Shown here piece by piece: positions 23,501 through 35,500 of a DNA stretch of 64,000 nt. This DNA is from Dendrolimus kikuchii. Its lineage: Eukaryota > Arthropoda > Insecta > Lepidoptera > Lasiocampidae. Made by a program: the position numbers and the translations under genes. The stretch lies in assembly GCA_019925095.2 (NCBI GenBank), contig CM034401.1:15102338-15166337 (forward strand). The letters are read 5' to 3'. Under the pieces are notes generated by a model that made no database searches, was not told the origin of the DNA, and was given only the letters and a program-made list of their open reading frames with translations. Position 1 is the first letter of the stretch. Every line of letters starts with the position of its first letter.

Positions 23501-24243
23501 AGGATTATGTACTCAATGCCTCATAATTTCGATGGACGAATATAAAAACAAGAGGTTTAGAATCATACAAAGAAGGACCTTCATAGCAATAGAGAGGGAT
23601 AAATGTCTTTCTTCATTCACAATTTGCCTTTGTAAACTACTAAAACTTGTATTCATCTCTATATCTGTTTGGTAATCCGAAATAACCTTGAACGCAGTGT
23701 AGCCATATGATTAAGCACCACTTTCAACTTTCAAAATGTCGAAAAAATACATGACTATATATCTTAATAAATATATTTACTATCCATTACCATTTATATA
23801 AAGTTTTGGAGATGCAAATGATTTACAAAGCAAGTAATGAAAAGAAGACTGACTTTGAACGTGAAATATTCGACTCAGGTGTGTGTGTGTGTGTGGTGTT
23901 ATGACATAATTTTGCATGCAAAGTTGTTTTGACTCGAGATGAACTTTTAAAGTTGCGGCTTGCGCTTGACTTTGTTACGTTAGATTACGAATTGGTGCCG
24001 ATCAACCGCTGTAAAATTAAATCGAGTACGTAAAATTAAATCAAAATCGACGTTGCGAATTAGTTATATAGTGGTATGAAAAAATAATATTATAGGTACA
24101 TTGTTTTTATTTAGAAGATCATTTTGATGCAACGCCCTTATAATTTGCCAGACTACAAATAATAATTTTATTCTTCACAGATCATTTATTTTTTGATCTT
24201 TATTTAGGTTTTATGACCTTAATTTTGCAGTTTATAATTTTTT

Positions 24244-24360
24244 TATGTCACATGTCTTTCGTTCATTTTCATTGCTACATACCCATACAACCTTAGTCTT
24301 ATTCCTCTCCATTTTTATATGTGTACTGATTTACTTCTGTGGTCCTCTCTGATGAGCAAT
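24244..24360 (-). mobile_element. Decayed LINE fragment (LRLYGYVAMKMNERHV)
   Basis: The minus strand carries a degenerate LRWYGHVxRxNExH motif of the same LINE C-terminal region. Only ~20 codons are recognisable. Confidence 0.35.
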
Positions 24361-24929
24361 CGAAAATGGAGGTTATAGTATCAAAGTAAGTACCTATTGT
24401 AATTATAATCATCATAATCAATAATATAATCATAATATGTAAATGTAATCAAAAGCATTACAAATGGCTTGTAACCAAAACTACAAAAAAATAGTACCTA
24501 TGCCTGTCGAAGGCGAAACATTTAACTTGAACAACTTAGTATACCTATAACCTAGAATCTGCAAAAATGTCCATGTTTCAAACAAATAAAAATTACTTTG
24601 ATTTTGATATTCCAATTTCAAAATCTACTATCACAATGGCGTCATAATGGCATCCCAATGCTAATCTGAAATAACTAGCAACTTTCATAATAATAATTAT
24701 ATCATGCTAATTAAAGTTATATAATAGCTGTAACTGCCCTACACATAATTGTTTACATTTCCATAAAACGTATCATGATTTCAAATGTGCATAAAATATT
24801 GACTAACATGAAAATATTTGCGCAAGCGTCTGTACCCACTGCTTAATATGAAGACATTAATATTGGGTATGAATATTCTAGATCTATTCAGATCTCTATT
24901 ATATATAGGTCACCAGTGCTGCACCTATA

Positions 24930-25130
24930 TCTATACTAATATTATAAAGAGATAAAGTTTGTGAGTTTGTGACGTTGTAGGGGGTAATCTCTGGATCTAC
25001 TAAACCGACTTTAAAAATTATTTTACTGTTCGAAAGCTACGTTAACAGAAAGTGTCATAGGCTACATAACATGACGCTATATACCACGGGACCGGGACAG
25101 AGCGCGGATAAAACCGCGCCGGGCCGCTAG
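24930..25130 (+). mobile_element. Non-autonomous Helitron
   Basis: A 201-base element begins TCTATACTAATATTATAAAG and ends GGGCCGCTAG. It sits between host A (24929) and T (25131), with no target duplication, as Helitrons do. A perfect 6-bp-stem hairpin (GCGCGG/CCGCGC, 25102-25119) lies 11 bases before the CTAG end. Confidence 0.85.
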
Positions 25131-25358
25131 TGACATATAAATCAGATTTCTATATGATTTATATGTCATCATTAATATAAGTTAGATAAATACGAATAAC
25201 AATTGTAGAATATTGTATGTTTTAACGAAAATTCTCAATCGTTTATTTAAATGTACCTTTTTAAGTATCTACAAGAATAACCTCGTTTGGTGTCAGTCAA
25301 AGATATGGTTGATATTATAATTTTGCTTAAAATTATTCTAAAAACCGTAATAGATTGA

Positions 25359-25903
25359 GATCCCAGTCACCCCAGACTTACGTGATTTTAGGAAAGATGA
25401 AATTTTCAGTATCGGTAGTTTAACATAAACTTAGAAAGGAATGGATACTCGCTAAGCTGAAAGTGGGGCCGTTTTTCAGGTAGCAGGTATCAAAGGTGGA
25501 AAATAACTATGCTAACTTATGTCAAAGTAGCAAGGCTAGTTTTTACATATGTCATGTATGATGTGGTTATAAACGAAGATATACAGTTGCCAGACACTTC
25601 CTGTGGGCCATAATTTTTGACAGACACGTTAAAAAAAAAATGGGAACTTACGTCATTTTAGGAAGGCTGAATTTTATATATATAATCAAGTAAAATATTT
25701 TAAAATATTTTCCAATAAGCCAGACAAGTCTGACGGGCCAAACATCTTCCCATAGTTATTTTCCACCTTTGATAGCTGCTACCTATAAATCGGCCCCGCT
25801 TTCAGCTTAGCGAGTATCCATTCCTTTCTAAGTTTATATTAAACTACCGATCCTAAAAATTTCATCTTTCCTAAAATCACGTAAGTCTGGGGTGACTGGG
25901 ATC
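25359..25903. mobile_element. Foldback element with ~153-bp terminal inverted repeats
   Basis: Arms 25359-25511 and 25751-25903 are inverted copies differing at only about eight positions. Both start GATCCCAGTCACCCCAGACT from the outside. The ~240-base centre holds no ORF but has a third partial copy of the TTACGTxATTTTAGGAAx motif. Flanks could be a GATC target duplication, or GATC may belong to the arms. Confidence 0.8.
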
Positions 25904-27418
25904 GCTATCTATAACATTCATGTGCCCAATATTGGAAAGATAGACAAGTTGCATAATAAGATGATCACGTATACTTTATACGGTTCTACAGTTCATAATA
26001 AAAAAAGAAGTTACTTAAGTCAACTTTGCTTTGAGGTACTTCTTCTCTAGTATATTTAGACCAGAAACAAGTCATAGAAAACGCTAGTGATAAATAAATT
26101 GGTACTTGTTTGATAGGATCCGGCTTGTTAGATGTTGCGTTCACGAGTATAGCAGCGGGTGTTGTAAGGTTTTGCAAAACCAAACTGGCCACCATCGCGC
26201 GATGCTTGTGACAAAACCCGCCTGTCAGAACCAGTGTGGAGAAAGATCATGACGTACCGACTTACGTCTGTAATATTGTATATTTCATTAGAGATTTAAA
26301 CTCAGTCAAACAAACCCTAGGAAGTAGCTCTATTTTGTTTCCATTAATTAAAACTCACCTCATTATATTCAATACTGAAATAATGGAAATCATTCTATTT
26401 TTGAAACACACAATATTTTATCGCAATTATTCAAATCAGTCAATGGGTACACATTGGTTGCGTTCGAATGAGGTGCGGTCGAATTACCAGTGCAATTTAA
26501 TGTTGAATTAATGTATGGAAAAAAGAACATTTTGTTTAAAAACAACCATTCCTTTGGTTTTACGTTTGACATTGCCTCACAGAAAGTAATCCTTACAATC
26601 TACCCTATGATTTGGTATAATAATACTGGCTATAATAATAAAATTGGGAACTCGGAACCCAGCAGTGGAATGTATATGGGTTGACATTAAAGTTCCGTGA
26701 CCATCTACAAACTATAAGGGCTTAAAGAAAACAAGAAAAAACATTTGATCGTAAATACTCCATATCTTAAAAATTATTCAAGATATATTGTCAAACTAAT
26801 TCCCTTTGAAAGTATGTTTGGAGCGCTGCAACATCATTTTTTTTAGAATTTTATCGTTCAAAAATGAAAACTATAACAATTTTTTTGTTTATGTAAGCTA
26901 TATCTACCTACATATATCTTGACTTGAATATCTTTATTAGTATTGTAGTATTATTCTACTTGTAATTTTAAGGGCTAAGTATGGGTAGAATACAATGTAA
27001 CTAAGTTAAGATTTCTTTGTTTAATTAATTGTAGTTGTATAGAAATTAATCCAAAGTATATACGTCCACACAACTATTGTAATAACGAGGAAGAAATCGA
27101 TTATACGGAACGAATGTAACAGCTGTTTAAGGTCTAAGTATATTGCAATTATATTAAACCGGTTGGGAATTTGTATGTTCTTTAGGCGATAATGTGTAAG
27201 ATATTCGACCTAACTCATACACCTATGGTCTAAGATATAACTGTATAAACTTTATCTATACCATGGAAAAGGAGTGCTAAAGAATGAATGACAATAGAAG
27301 AGCAAAAAACGTAACTCATAACACACTTGCAACACAAGTGGCACTACTAGCCGATTCTTGTTTTTAAAGAAAATGACAATTAAGACTTTTTCTTAAGTTT
27401 TCGCGACTTGTATACATA
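25904..27418. other. No gene recognised
   Basis: AT-rich sequence between the foldback element and the MITE. The several 60-90-codon ORFs (e.g. 26236-26511) overlap on both strands and lack motifs. Confidence 0.35.
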
Positions 27419-27886
27419 ATAAAACTCAGTTTTAACGGCTTTAAGCGCGGTAATTTTATTTCTGCGTACAACGGAACACTAACCAACTTGACTGATAGTT
27501 ACTTTTATTTTTCCTTCCACCCACTTTAACTTTATATAAAATTATTAGAGCTAGACATGTTTGCTCAAGAGTTTCTTGCGTCGCTTCTTCTCTTCAAACC
27601 ATAACATGTTGCGAAGCGGTAGTAAATTAGATTAGACTCCCATAGAGTAAATAATAACCATAAACAAAATTAAAATCGAGCTAGAGAATGGTCAAACGCG
27701 AACCTATACGGAATAAAAAAAAATTAACAAGTTGGCGATAAGCTAAATAAAACTTTAACAGTACTCGTTGACACTTGACATCTTTGTCTTCCGTGATCAC
27801 AGCCACTGAAAAGTGGCCCAAACGTCGGAAAAGCCAAAATCAAATAAAATGACCGCGCTTAAAACCGTTAAAAAGTAGTTTTATTA
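27419..27886. mobile_element. MITE, TTTTAACGGTTTTAAGCGCGG family, full length
   Basis: The two ends are inverted copies of an ~40-base repeat: ATAAAACTCAGTTTTAACGG then CTTTAAGCGCGGTAATTTTATT at left, and the near-identical inverse at right. The interior has CACAGCCACTGAAAAGTGGC but no ORF. Confidence 0.75.
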
Positions 27887-27994
27887 TACAATTAAGACTT
27901 TGAATTAACTTCATGTTGTTGTAAAAGTATGTTTCTTAAACTTAAATAAGTTATAAATATAATCTTAATAATTATTAACAGTCATGGTAGCGCT

Positions 27995-28070
27995 GCGACG
28001 CATGCGCTAGCTCAATGACTAGCGCACGGGTTAAAGGGCACGGGTTCGAATACTGGCCGGAATGCTTGCG
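27995..28070 (+). mobile_element. tRNA-derived SINE head
   Basis: GCGCTAGCTCAATGACTAGC (A box) and GCACGGGTTCGAATACTGGC (B box), then GGCCGGAATGC as in the copy at 1566-1660, so these two are one family. Confidence 0.55.
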
Positions 28071-28100
28071 CCACTTAAACAGTTGTTTGACCTGATGAGC

Positions 28101-28346
28101 ATTTTTTTTATTGCGTGAGTTCAGCAGACAGACAGATGGCCTATGGACATCTGTAATACCAGAGGTACTACTAATGTGCAGCTGTTCCCTAAAGGGAGAC
28201 TAGAACCTGGTCACTAATGCCGGGACAACTCAAGGTTGTTATGGCGGCATGCTCTAAACCAGGGCTGTATGTCGTTTTGTCGCCTCTTACGACAGGCCAC
28301 CTGGCCGCAAGAAATTGTATTCTTTCTTCATTCCTGCACGGATAAA
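28101..28346 (-). mobile_element. Retroposon family A, internally deleted
   Basis: Minus-strand copy from TGCAGGAATGAAGAAAGAAT to TTGCGTGAGTTCAGCAGACAG's inverse tail. The middle (CCCGACTGGATGGCTACC) is missing. It follows the tRNA-like segment at 27995-28070. Confidence 0.65.
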
Positions 28347-28510
28347 AAACGGTGAAGGAAAACATCGTGATGAAACCTGCACATCGAGATAACCGATGTG
28401 TCAAACCTGCCAAGTCGCCTTGGACAGGAATGGCGGGTATGCTGTCCGTTCCACTATAGTGGGAGGACCGAGCCCAGCACTGGGACGTTTACGGGCTGTT
28501 ATTATAAAAC
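28346..28510 (+). mobile_element. Lepidopteran LINE tail fragment
   Basis: GGTGAAGGAAAACATCGTGA, CGCCTTGGACAGGAATGGCG and GAGCCCAGCACTGGGACG follow the layout of a familiar lepidopteran LINE 3' region ending near AGCCCAGCAGTGGGAC. Confidence 0.5.
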
Positions 28511-28589
28511 CTTAATTACCTCCTTTTCGATTTGGTGATACGAAAATAAATATAAATAATATAAAATTGTGAAAGCGTAGTCTTTTGTT

Positions 28590-28745
28590 TTTTTTGTGTT
28601 TGTAGGTTTGTCCGGGGTTCACGTAAAAACTACTTAGCCGATGTCCATGCAGTTTTTACTGATCGATAGTAAATTCTCTGACTTAAAATCTGCAGTACTT
28701 TATATGCCGGGTATCCCACGGGAATTTTCCCGGGAGCGGTTTCAA
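28590..28745 (+). mobile_element. Interspersed repeat, same family as 60790-61090
   Basis: TTTGTCCGGGGTTCACGTAA, GATCGATAGTAAATTCTCTG and CCACGGGAATTTTCCCGGGA. Confidence 0.45.
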
Positions 28746-30084
28746 GTTGTTAGCACACGTAAAACTTGGCTTATTTCGTCCAACGTCGATGAACTCGCAG
28801 GCGAATCCTAGTAGAATAATGAGAATTAGTTTATTATTTTTATATTATAATTTTACTAGGTGGCGAATTATTACAGTGAACATTGGATTTATGTAATCCA
28901 TATGGTATTAAGAGCTTTGCAACATTATAATAAAATATGAAATTTACGTGACCGTTCTAATCTTTCGCGTAAAATACAAATTGTTATGTTGGCAACAAAC
29001 TTTAAAAAATGTTTCATTTTAATCACTAAAACCGAACGCTATGAAACAAACAGTAATACTTGTATTTAAAAGCAACAGAAATAACTGATAATTTTAGAAA
29101 GATGCTTGTCGCTAGTTGTTTTTATTAATCATACGCTAATATATTATGATTATTATTTATATATAATATGTCTTATTTTTATGTTTATAATACTTGCCAT
29201 TTCAAAAATTTATATATATGCTTTTTTTATTCCAGTTATATTGCAAAACCCACATGTTACACAATTTTTCTCTAATCCATTCTAAGGTCGTCTGGAAGAA
29301 TTTGCTTTTAGTGATAAGACCGCCTATTGTCTTCTTTACCTAGACTTCTAGAATTGTATCTTAATGTTATGCAATAAAGTATGCTCTATTCTATTATATT
29401 CTAAGTGACAAGTACCTAGTCGTGTTTGATTTTCATTCCAATGGCGTGAGATTGAATTCTTTTTTCATCATTTAATGTAAATATTGTTACAGTTACTTCA
29501 TTACGACGAAAGGGCATAACAGGAGAAGCTTGATCGTCGAAATTATATATGTGTGAAACTCGGTGATCTCATGTAAGTTTTGCGATTGTATTATTTGAGA
29601 TGGCAGAGCCTAAACCCAGCAGTGAGACAATCATCGGCTAATAATATATGATTCGAAAATTTAGACACTAAATGCAATAGTAATGTATGAAATATACATA
29701 TATATTTAAATAGCTAAACATAAGATATTATCTGTTATGTAATATTGTGATGCAATAATTAAACTACTGTATTCACAAAAAGTACTGGTGCAAATTTCAT
29801 TACGTTAAGCTAGAAATCTTAAAAACGTATAATTAAAATATACAACAGACATACATTGAAAAAGTATGAAAAAGAAGTAAGAAAAAGTATTACCGAGTAT
29901 TATAGAAGACTAAAATAAAGTAAATACAAAAAAATAGTAAACATCCAAAGAGAAATAATATAAAATTCCTGACAATATTATATTATTTAACAAAATCCTA
30001 AAGCCTAGGGCCCTAGGCATTAAATGTTATTTGAAGTAATTCTACTCGCAGACATTATTAATCTTGATTCATCACATTTTACCT
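28746..30084. other. No gene recognised
   Basis: AT-rich, except for the LINE/SINE tail at 29280-29400 and a LINE-end remnant at 29596-29645 (AGCCTAAACCCAGCAGTGAG). Confidence 0.35.
29280..29400 (+). mobile_element. LINE/SINE tail, same family as 41740-41850
   Basis: GTCTGGAAGAATTTGCTTTT, AGTGATAAGACCGCCTATTG and an end at GCAATAAAGTATGCTC. Confidence 0.5.
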
Positions 30085-30885
30085 ACCTAAAATAATGTTT
30101 GCAAACGACATAACTATTTAAACCTACCAGCACAATAAATAGCATCCGCCAAAATAATTCAATTTTTTATCATCATTGGATTACATCCAAGACAGCTAAC
30201 GTTTGTCAATAATGTAAGAAGCATCATTTGAAAAAAATATACTTTAAACGGCTAAGCGACTCTTGTTTACTAGATATTAGCACTATTATACATATCTGTA
30301 ATAATATTAGTAAAGAACGCAATAACTCAATCAGCAAGCATAATAAATACCATCTACTGAACTAATTACAATTTTTATCATCATTGATATACATCCAAAA
30401 CAGCTAACCTTTTTTTTAACATATGAAAAAAAATATTATATACAACTAAACGAGTCTTGTTTACTAGTTACTAGCAATACCATACATACCTGCAATAATA
30501 TTTGCAAAGGATGTAATAACTAAACCAGCAAGTATAATAAATATCATCTGTTATTAAAAATATCATAAGTTATAATTTTTATCATCATTGAAATACATCC
30601 AAGACAGCTAACGTTTATCTTATCATATGAAAAAAATACTTTATACAGCTAAACGAGTTTGGTTTACTAGTTATTAGCAATATTAAACATACCTACAATA
30701 ATGTTTGCAAAGGACACATAACAAACCAGCAAGCTTAATAAATATCATCTGCCGAACGAATTATATTTTCTATCATCATTGGAATACATCCAAGTCTAAC
30801 TTTTGTCTTACATCATTTCAAAAAATGACTTTAAACGGCTAAATGAGTCTTGTTTACTAGATATTAGCAATATTATCTTAAGCAA
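30085..30885. repeat. Diverged ~200-bp tandem repeat, 4 copies plus a partial
   Basis: CATCATTG followed by TACATCCAAGACAGCTAAC recurs at 30171, 30379, 30583 and 30774 (spacings 208, 204, 191). Each unit also has GAGTCTTGTTTACTAG and AATAAATAxCATCTG blocks. It ends ~180 bases before the JHBP-family start codon. Confidence 0.8.
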
Positions 30886-30889
30886 CACG

Positions 30890-31060
30890 AAATATTAAAG
30901 TTTATTTATATTGTTAACAATTGCGTATAAACTCCCCACCGTGTCACTTTCTTAAGGATTGTGTGTGAACGATGTGGGCCCCGATTAGTATCGTTCTACC
31001 ACCTCGGGCAGCTTGCTCGAGGCTACCTAATACCTGGTGCTGTCAACGAACAAACCAAAT
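30890..31060 (+). promoter_or_regulatory. Probable promoter / 5' UTR of the JHBP-family gene
   Basis: GCGTATAAAC gives a TATA-like box at 30926-30931, about 130 bases before the ATG. The sequence between it and the ATG is less AT-rich than the surroundings, as expected for a leader. It begins right where the ~200-bp tandem repeats end. Confidence 0.35.
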
Positions 31061-32411
31061 ATGCAGTTCAAATTATTAATAGTGACAATAGTGCTGCACT
31101 ATACATCTGCTGAATACTTTAAAACGAAACGTAAGTACTTAAAACACGTGAAATACTTGTGCATCCCTCGGAATTTTGCTACTGTACATCTCAGTGTTCT
31201 ATAGCCTTTAATTAAGAATAAAATCTAACAACTGACATTGTTTTCAAATGAATATTTCTGGATTTATCGTCTTACTAGACCTTTGTTGATGTATTATGCT
31301 TACCAACAGATATCTGTGTCTAAATTAAAAGTTTAATGACTTTTTGTGCTAGGGTGTAAAAAATTCTTGGTTTTAAAATTGTATAATTGAAATGTGGCAG
31401 GATACTGTAATTCGTATACACTGTTGACGATAACTTCTTGCACAGGGTTACCAAATTCTAAAAGTTCAAATCACGTAATATCATGTTATAAATAAAGATT
31501 AATACAACACGTAAATTATTCTTGATATTTTTGAAATTTTCTAGTAATCATCGCCATTTTAGGTGTTTTTGACTACCGTTCGATATAATATTCTTGATTG
31601 TTGGTAACCATGCACATCAAGTTATCGTGGACGGGAAATCCTATAAATTGTAATATGGACATCAACTTCAAAGCACACAACAAATTACTTGGACCAGAGT
31701 GAACCGTCAAGTAGTTTTAGAATATTTTCGATTCAAAAGATATTTTAGGTTCCGTAATTACTTGATTAAATAGTTGAAATGCGCCACTTCTACGGAATCC
31801 TACAATGCGTGTGGAGTAACGCGCTCTTAGCCGATTTTTATTTCTTTCACAACTTTAATCAAATCGCAATGTGTGCAGTGGTTATTCTCAGTTACACAGA
31901 TTCAAACGACCTACATTCAAGCCGAGAGCATTCTGTTATAAACAAATATATACTGGAGCCGGTTTCTCGGCAGTTTCATAACATACTCATTTATGTTGCA
32001 TAAATCGATTAGGTATATGGCGTTATATCACAAATATATTCTATTCCTAGTATAACGTCCTTAACTGTAATAGGAGTGTAAAGCTGCGTGTTCTCAAATA
32101 GAAAATTGTACTAGACAAACACATAGCCAATATCTATTTAATATATAAAAATCTTCGGTCACAGTGTTTGTGGTTGCACTCCTCCGAAGATGTTTGACCG
32201 ATTTTAATTTCTTTTTGTATATTTGGTAAGTTTGAGAATAGGTCGTAAAGTATTTTTCATCCTTCTATGGTGTTTTTTTTATTTTTATGCCAGAACAACG
32301 TTTGCCAGGTCAGCTAAGTAATATTATAAATATGAAAGTGTATTTGTTTGTTTGTGACGCAGTCAACAAAATTTGTATTAACGCGAGCTAAGCTGCGAAC
32401 AAAAGCTAGTA

Positions 32412-32503
<92 letters not shown>

Positions 32504-35500
32504 ACATATTTACAAATAGAATATTTTAGTATAAAAACTCATAGTCAACTAAGTTAGGACATATTTTAGTCATGTAGGTAATATTTTTTTATCCAACTAC
32601 TAGTGTATACCTATTTTGGGTTAGATAGTGTGATATTTACAATAATTTGACGTGGAGGGTTCCGACAATCAAAAATATTAACTGCTAAAGTCAAAACCAC
32701 TTAAAATTGCGATAATTACTACAAAATTCCTATAAAAATTAAGAATAATTTATGACATATTTTATAGTATAAGTGGCGTTAATTTTTTAGAATTCGGTAA
32801 CCCTACGCGTCATTCAAGTTATCGTGAACGGGGTATAGTAAAAGTATTCCCCTCTGATCGAGGTTTCTTATATGCCTAGGTCCGCTTTGAAAATTATTCT
32901 AAAGGTTGAATGGTTATAATTAATTGATACAGATATACACAAGCTATACAAAGTATTTAAAATCTGAAATTAGAAACTCGTAACCTAATTATAATATAGT
33001 ATGTATAATAGGTTTACACTATTGGTTGTAAACCTTGACACTGACCCCAAGAACGTAATAACGATTACGAAATGAAGTTGTTTTTTTGTTATTTTGGTTT
33101 TGTAACTGTCTGAGCAACAGATAAATAAATGTTAATGGCTGTTTCTTATATTTTATTGACCTTTATGAGCGAGCAGAGAAAAAAGTTGCATGTTTTTTTT
33201 TGTTAACTGTTTTTTTTTTACATACAATAATTTTATATCGATTACTAGGACAACATAACGAGCGACAACATTAAACAATCGCTAAAACCCGTGTTGGATT
33301 TCTTTAACACCTCCCGCGGAATTTGAGGTCAAATTCTACAACAATACTAATGTGTCTAAAGCCTGGTAATTATCAGAGATTTTCACACGGGGTGGCGTAA
33401 CACGCCTAACTATTGGTGTTTATTGGTAATGATATTTATAGGTATAGAAAAGTATAGAGTTTCCAATGTACGAATCATATAACCGCGCGACGTTATAATT
33501 TTGGCTCAAGGAATGGGGACGAATGTCCAGCCGATGTGGAACGTTGTAGTGATGGAAAAAGGTGAAGTCACCATTATAAACACGTCTACCGAACACTCCT
33601 CATTATACAAGTCGGTAGAATACCCAGAGAGATGCGACGTTTCTCCGCAGGCCAAGCGTATTTAGACAAGTCAATTCAATCGTCAATGTTTACATATGAT
33701 CCGTTCCAAAAGTTACAGTTTTGCTACATACACACGTATAAACTCAATTTGATATGGAAATTACAGCCTGTTTGTTAACATGTCATTTTTTTCATTCCAG
33801 CCAGTTTCGTGAAGACATGCTTGAAAAGTGACCCAGAATTCGACGAGTGTTCGCGGACAGCGGTACAACAACTCTTCGATGCTTTAGGACCAGGTAAATA
33901 AATACATTTACATGATTAGGTAACACTCTTGCTTCTTTATTTCGCTTTGCACAGTTTGTGGATTAAGAATTGACTCCAAATTGTTAACGGGAGATAAAAA
34001 ACTACTTTCTTCTTTTACCTTCTACCAATCATTAGGAGTCGGTATAATATAACTTTTCCTTCGATACTCCTTTATTCTTGCGTAACCTCTGAACCATCAC
34101 AAATAATCATGACACAATTCATTCGTCTCTTTTTTAGTCTACTTTTCGATTATATTATTAAAAATTTCGATTTATACGTTGCCTAACGTTGCCTAGTCTT
34201 AAAACAGCGTTCCTAAAATTTCTATGCTGCAGAAAGAAGATCATTGGGAGGGAGCGTCCAAATTCTGCGAGGCAGTAATGTCTCAAAGACGAAGTGAGTT
34301 TACCCTGCTTCCCGGGGTATTCTCAAGCACTGGTGCGCAGGATCAACGTGGGCGTAACTACGTTCTAAGTTTCATACTATACCTACCATGAGCGCGGGGC
34401 ACATGGAAGGAAGGAGTATTAGTGGAGTGTTCGCCCATGGCTTATCTCTTTAATAAGGGTACCTTGCTAAGTCTCCACACAAGCCGGCGATTGACTCTAT
34501 TATCTGCGCTATCTTCAGTGGGTAACCCTCATTGCTTTGGTCTAATCCCAGTAAAGAACCCGGTAGTGTACGAAATGTATTTCCCCTGCCTCAAAGAAGA
34601 AAGTGTTCCTAAAATTCGTGTCTTGGAATCTATATGAAAGTTTGTCTCGTACGAGCTCCGAAAAGGCTCAGGGCAAATTTTAAGGATTGAAACTGAAATT
34701 TTACGTTATGTTTATGTTTCATTTCGGATCTGGTAGCGTTTAGAGAAAAAAAATATTTTTGCTTGTAGATAAACTGGCAAACGGGTCCACTTCATAGCAA
34801 ATGACTATCGTCGCCCATGGCCATCTGCAACACTACGGGGATAGATGCGTTCCCTTCCTACCTAGTTCAAATTTGAAATGTTAGTTTACGCCCTTTTTGA
34901 AGAACCCCATATTGTAGCGTTCTGGGAAAACCACGGGAGGGAGTTCATTCCATAGCTTAATCATGTACAGCAACAGGATATAAATAATTAAATAGTACAT
35001 AGTCTAATTTCCGCGGAAACAAAGTCGCCGGCATAGCTAGTTTAGTTTTCTAATCATTTTAAAATACCCGCCATTAGTTGCAATTATTGTAAAGCGAAAA
35101 GGTAATAGTACTCCTTAATAATTTTGTGCTCCTAGTAATTTATTCTAAAACGTTCCGTAACGATTGAACTTATTAAGAGTTGGAACCCAATCATCGTTTC
35201 GCCGGCCGTCGGTCGTCATACATACCGCAAAATAGAATTTGTGCTATCTCTTATCCTGTGCTAAGTTCATTTCAAACTTTGTGATTAAAGCTAAATAAGT
35301 AACTAGTTTTAAGATATTGAATGTTTTTAACGAAGAATTGTGTGTGAAAATATGTTGGAAACTGATTAGTGAACCTTTAAGAGCTGCCGCAAGCACTCTC
35401 TCGTTGGGCTTCAGACTTATTTGAAGATATTATTAGATTCTAAAACTTGCAAGTCTCAACACTAGCTAGATACACAAATCGTGCAAAGCCATATCAAAAA

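Noticed and set aside
30085..30885. Possible CRISPR-like or direct-repeat array
   Set aside because: Eukaryotic context, units of ~200 bases that diverge throughout, and no constant repeat/unique spacer pattern.
32348..32557. 69-codon ORF rich in Ile-Tyr
   Set aside because: Translation of the (AT)n microsatellite.
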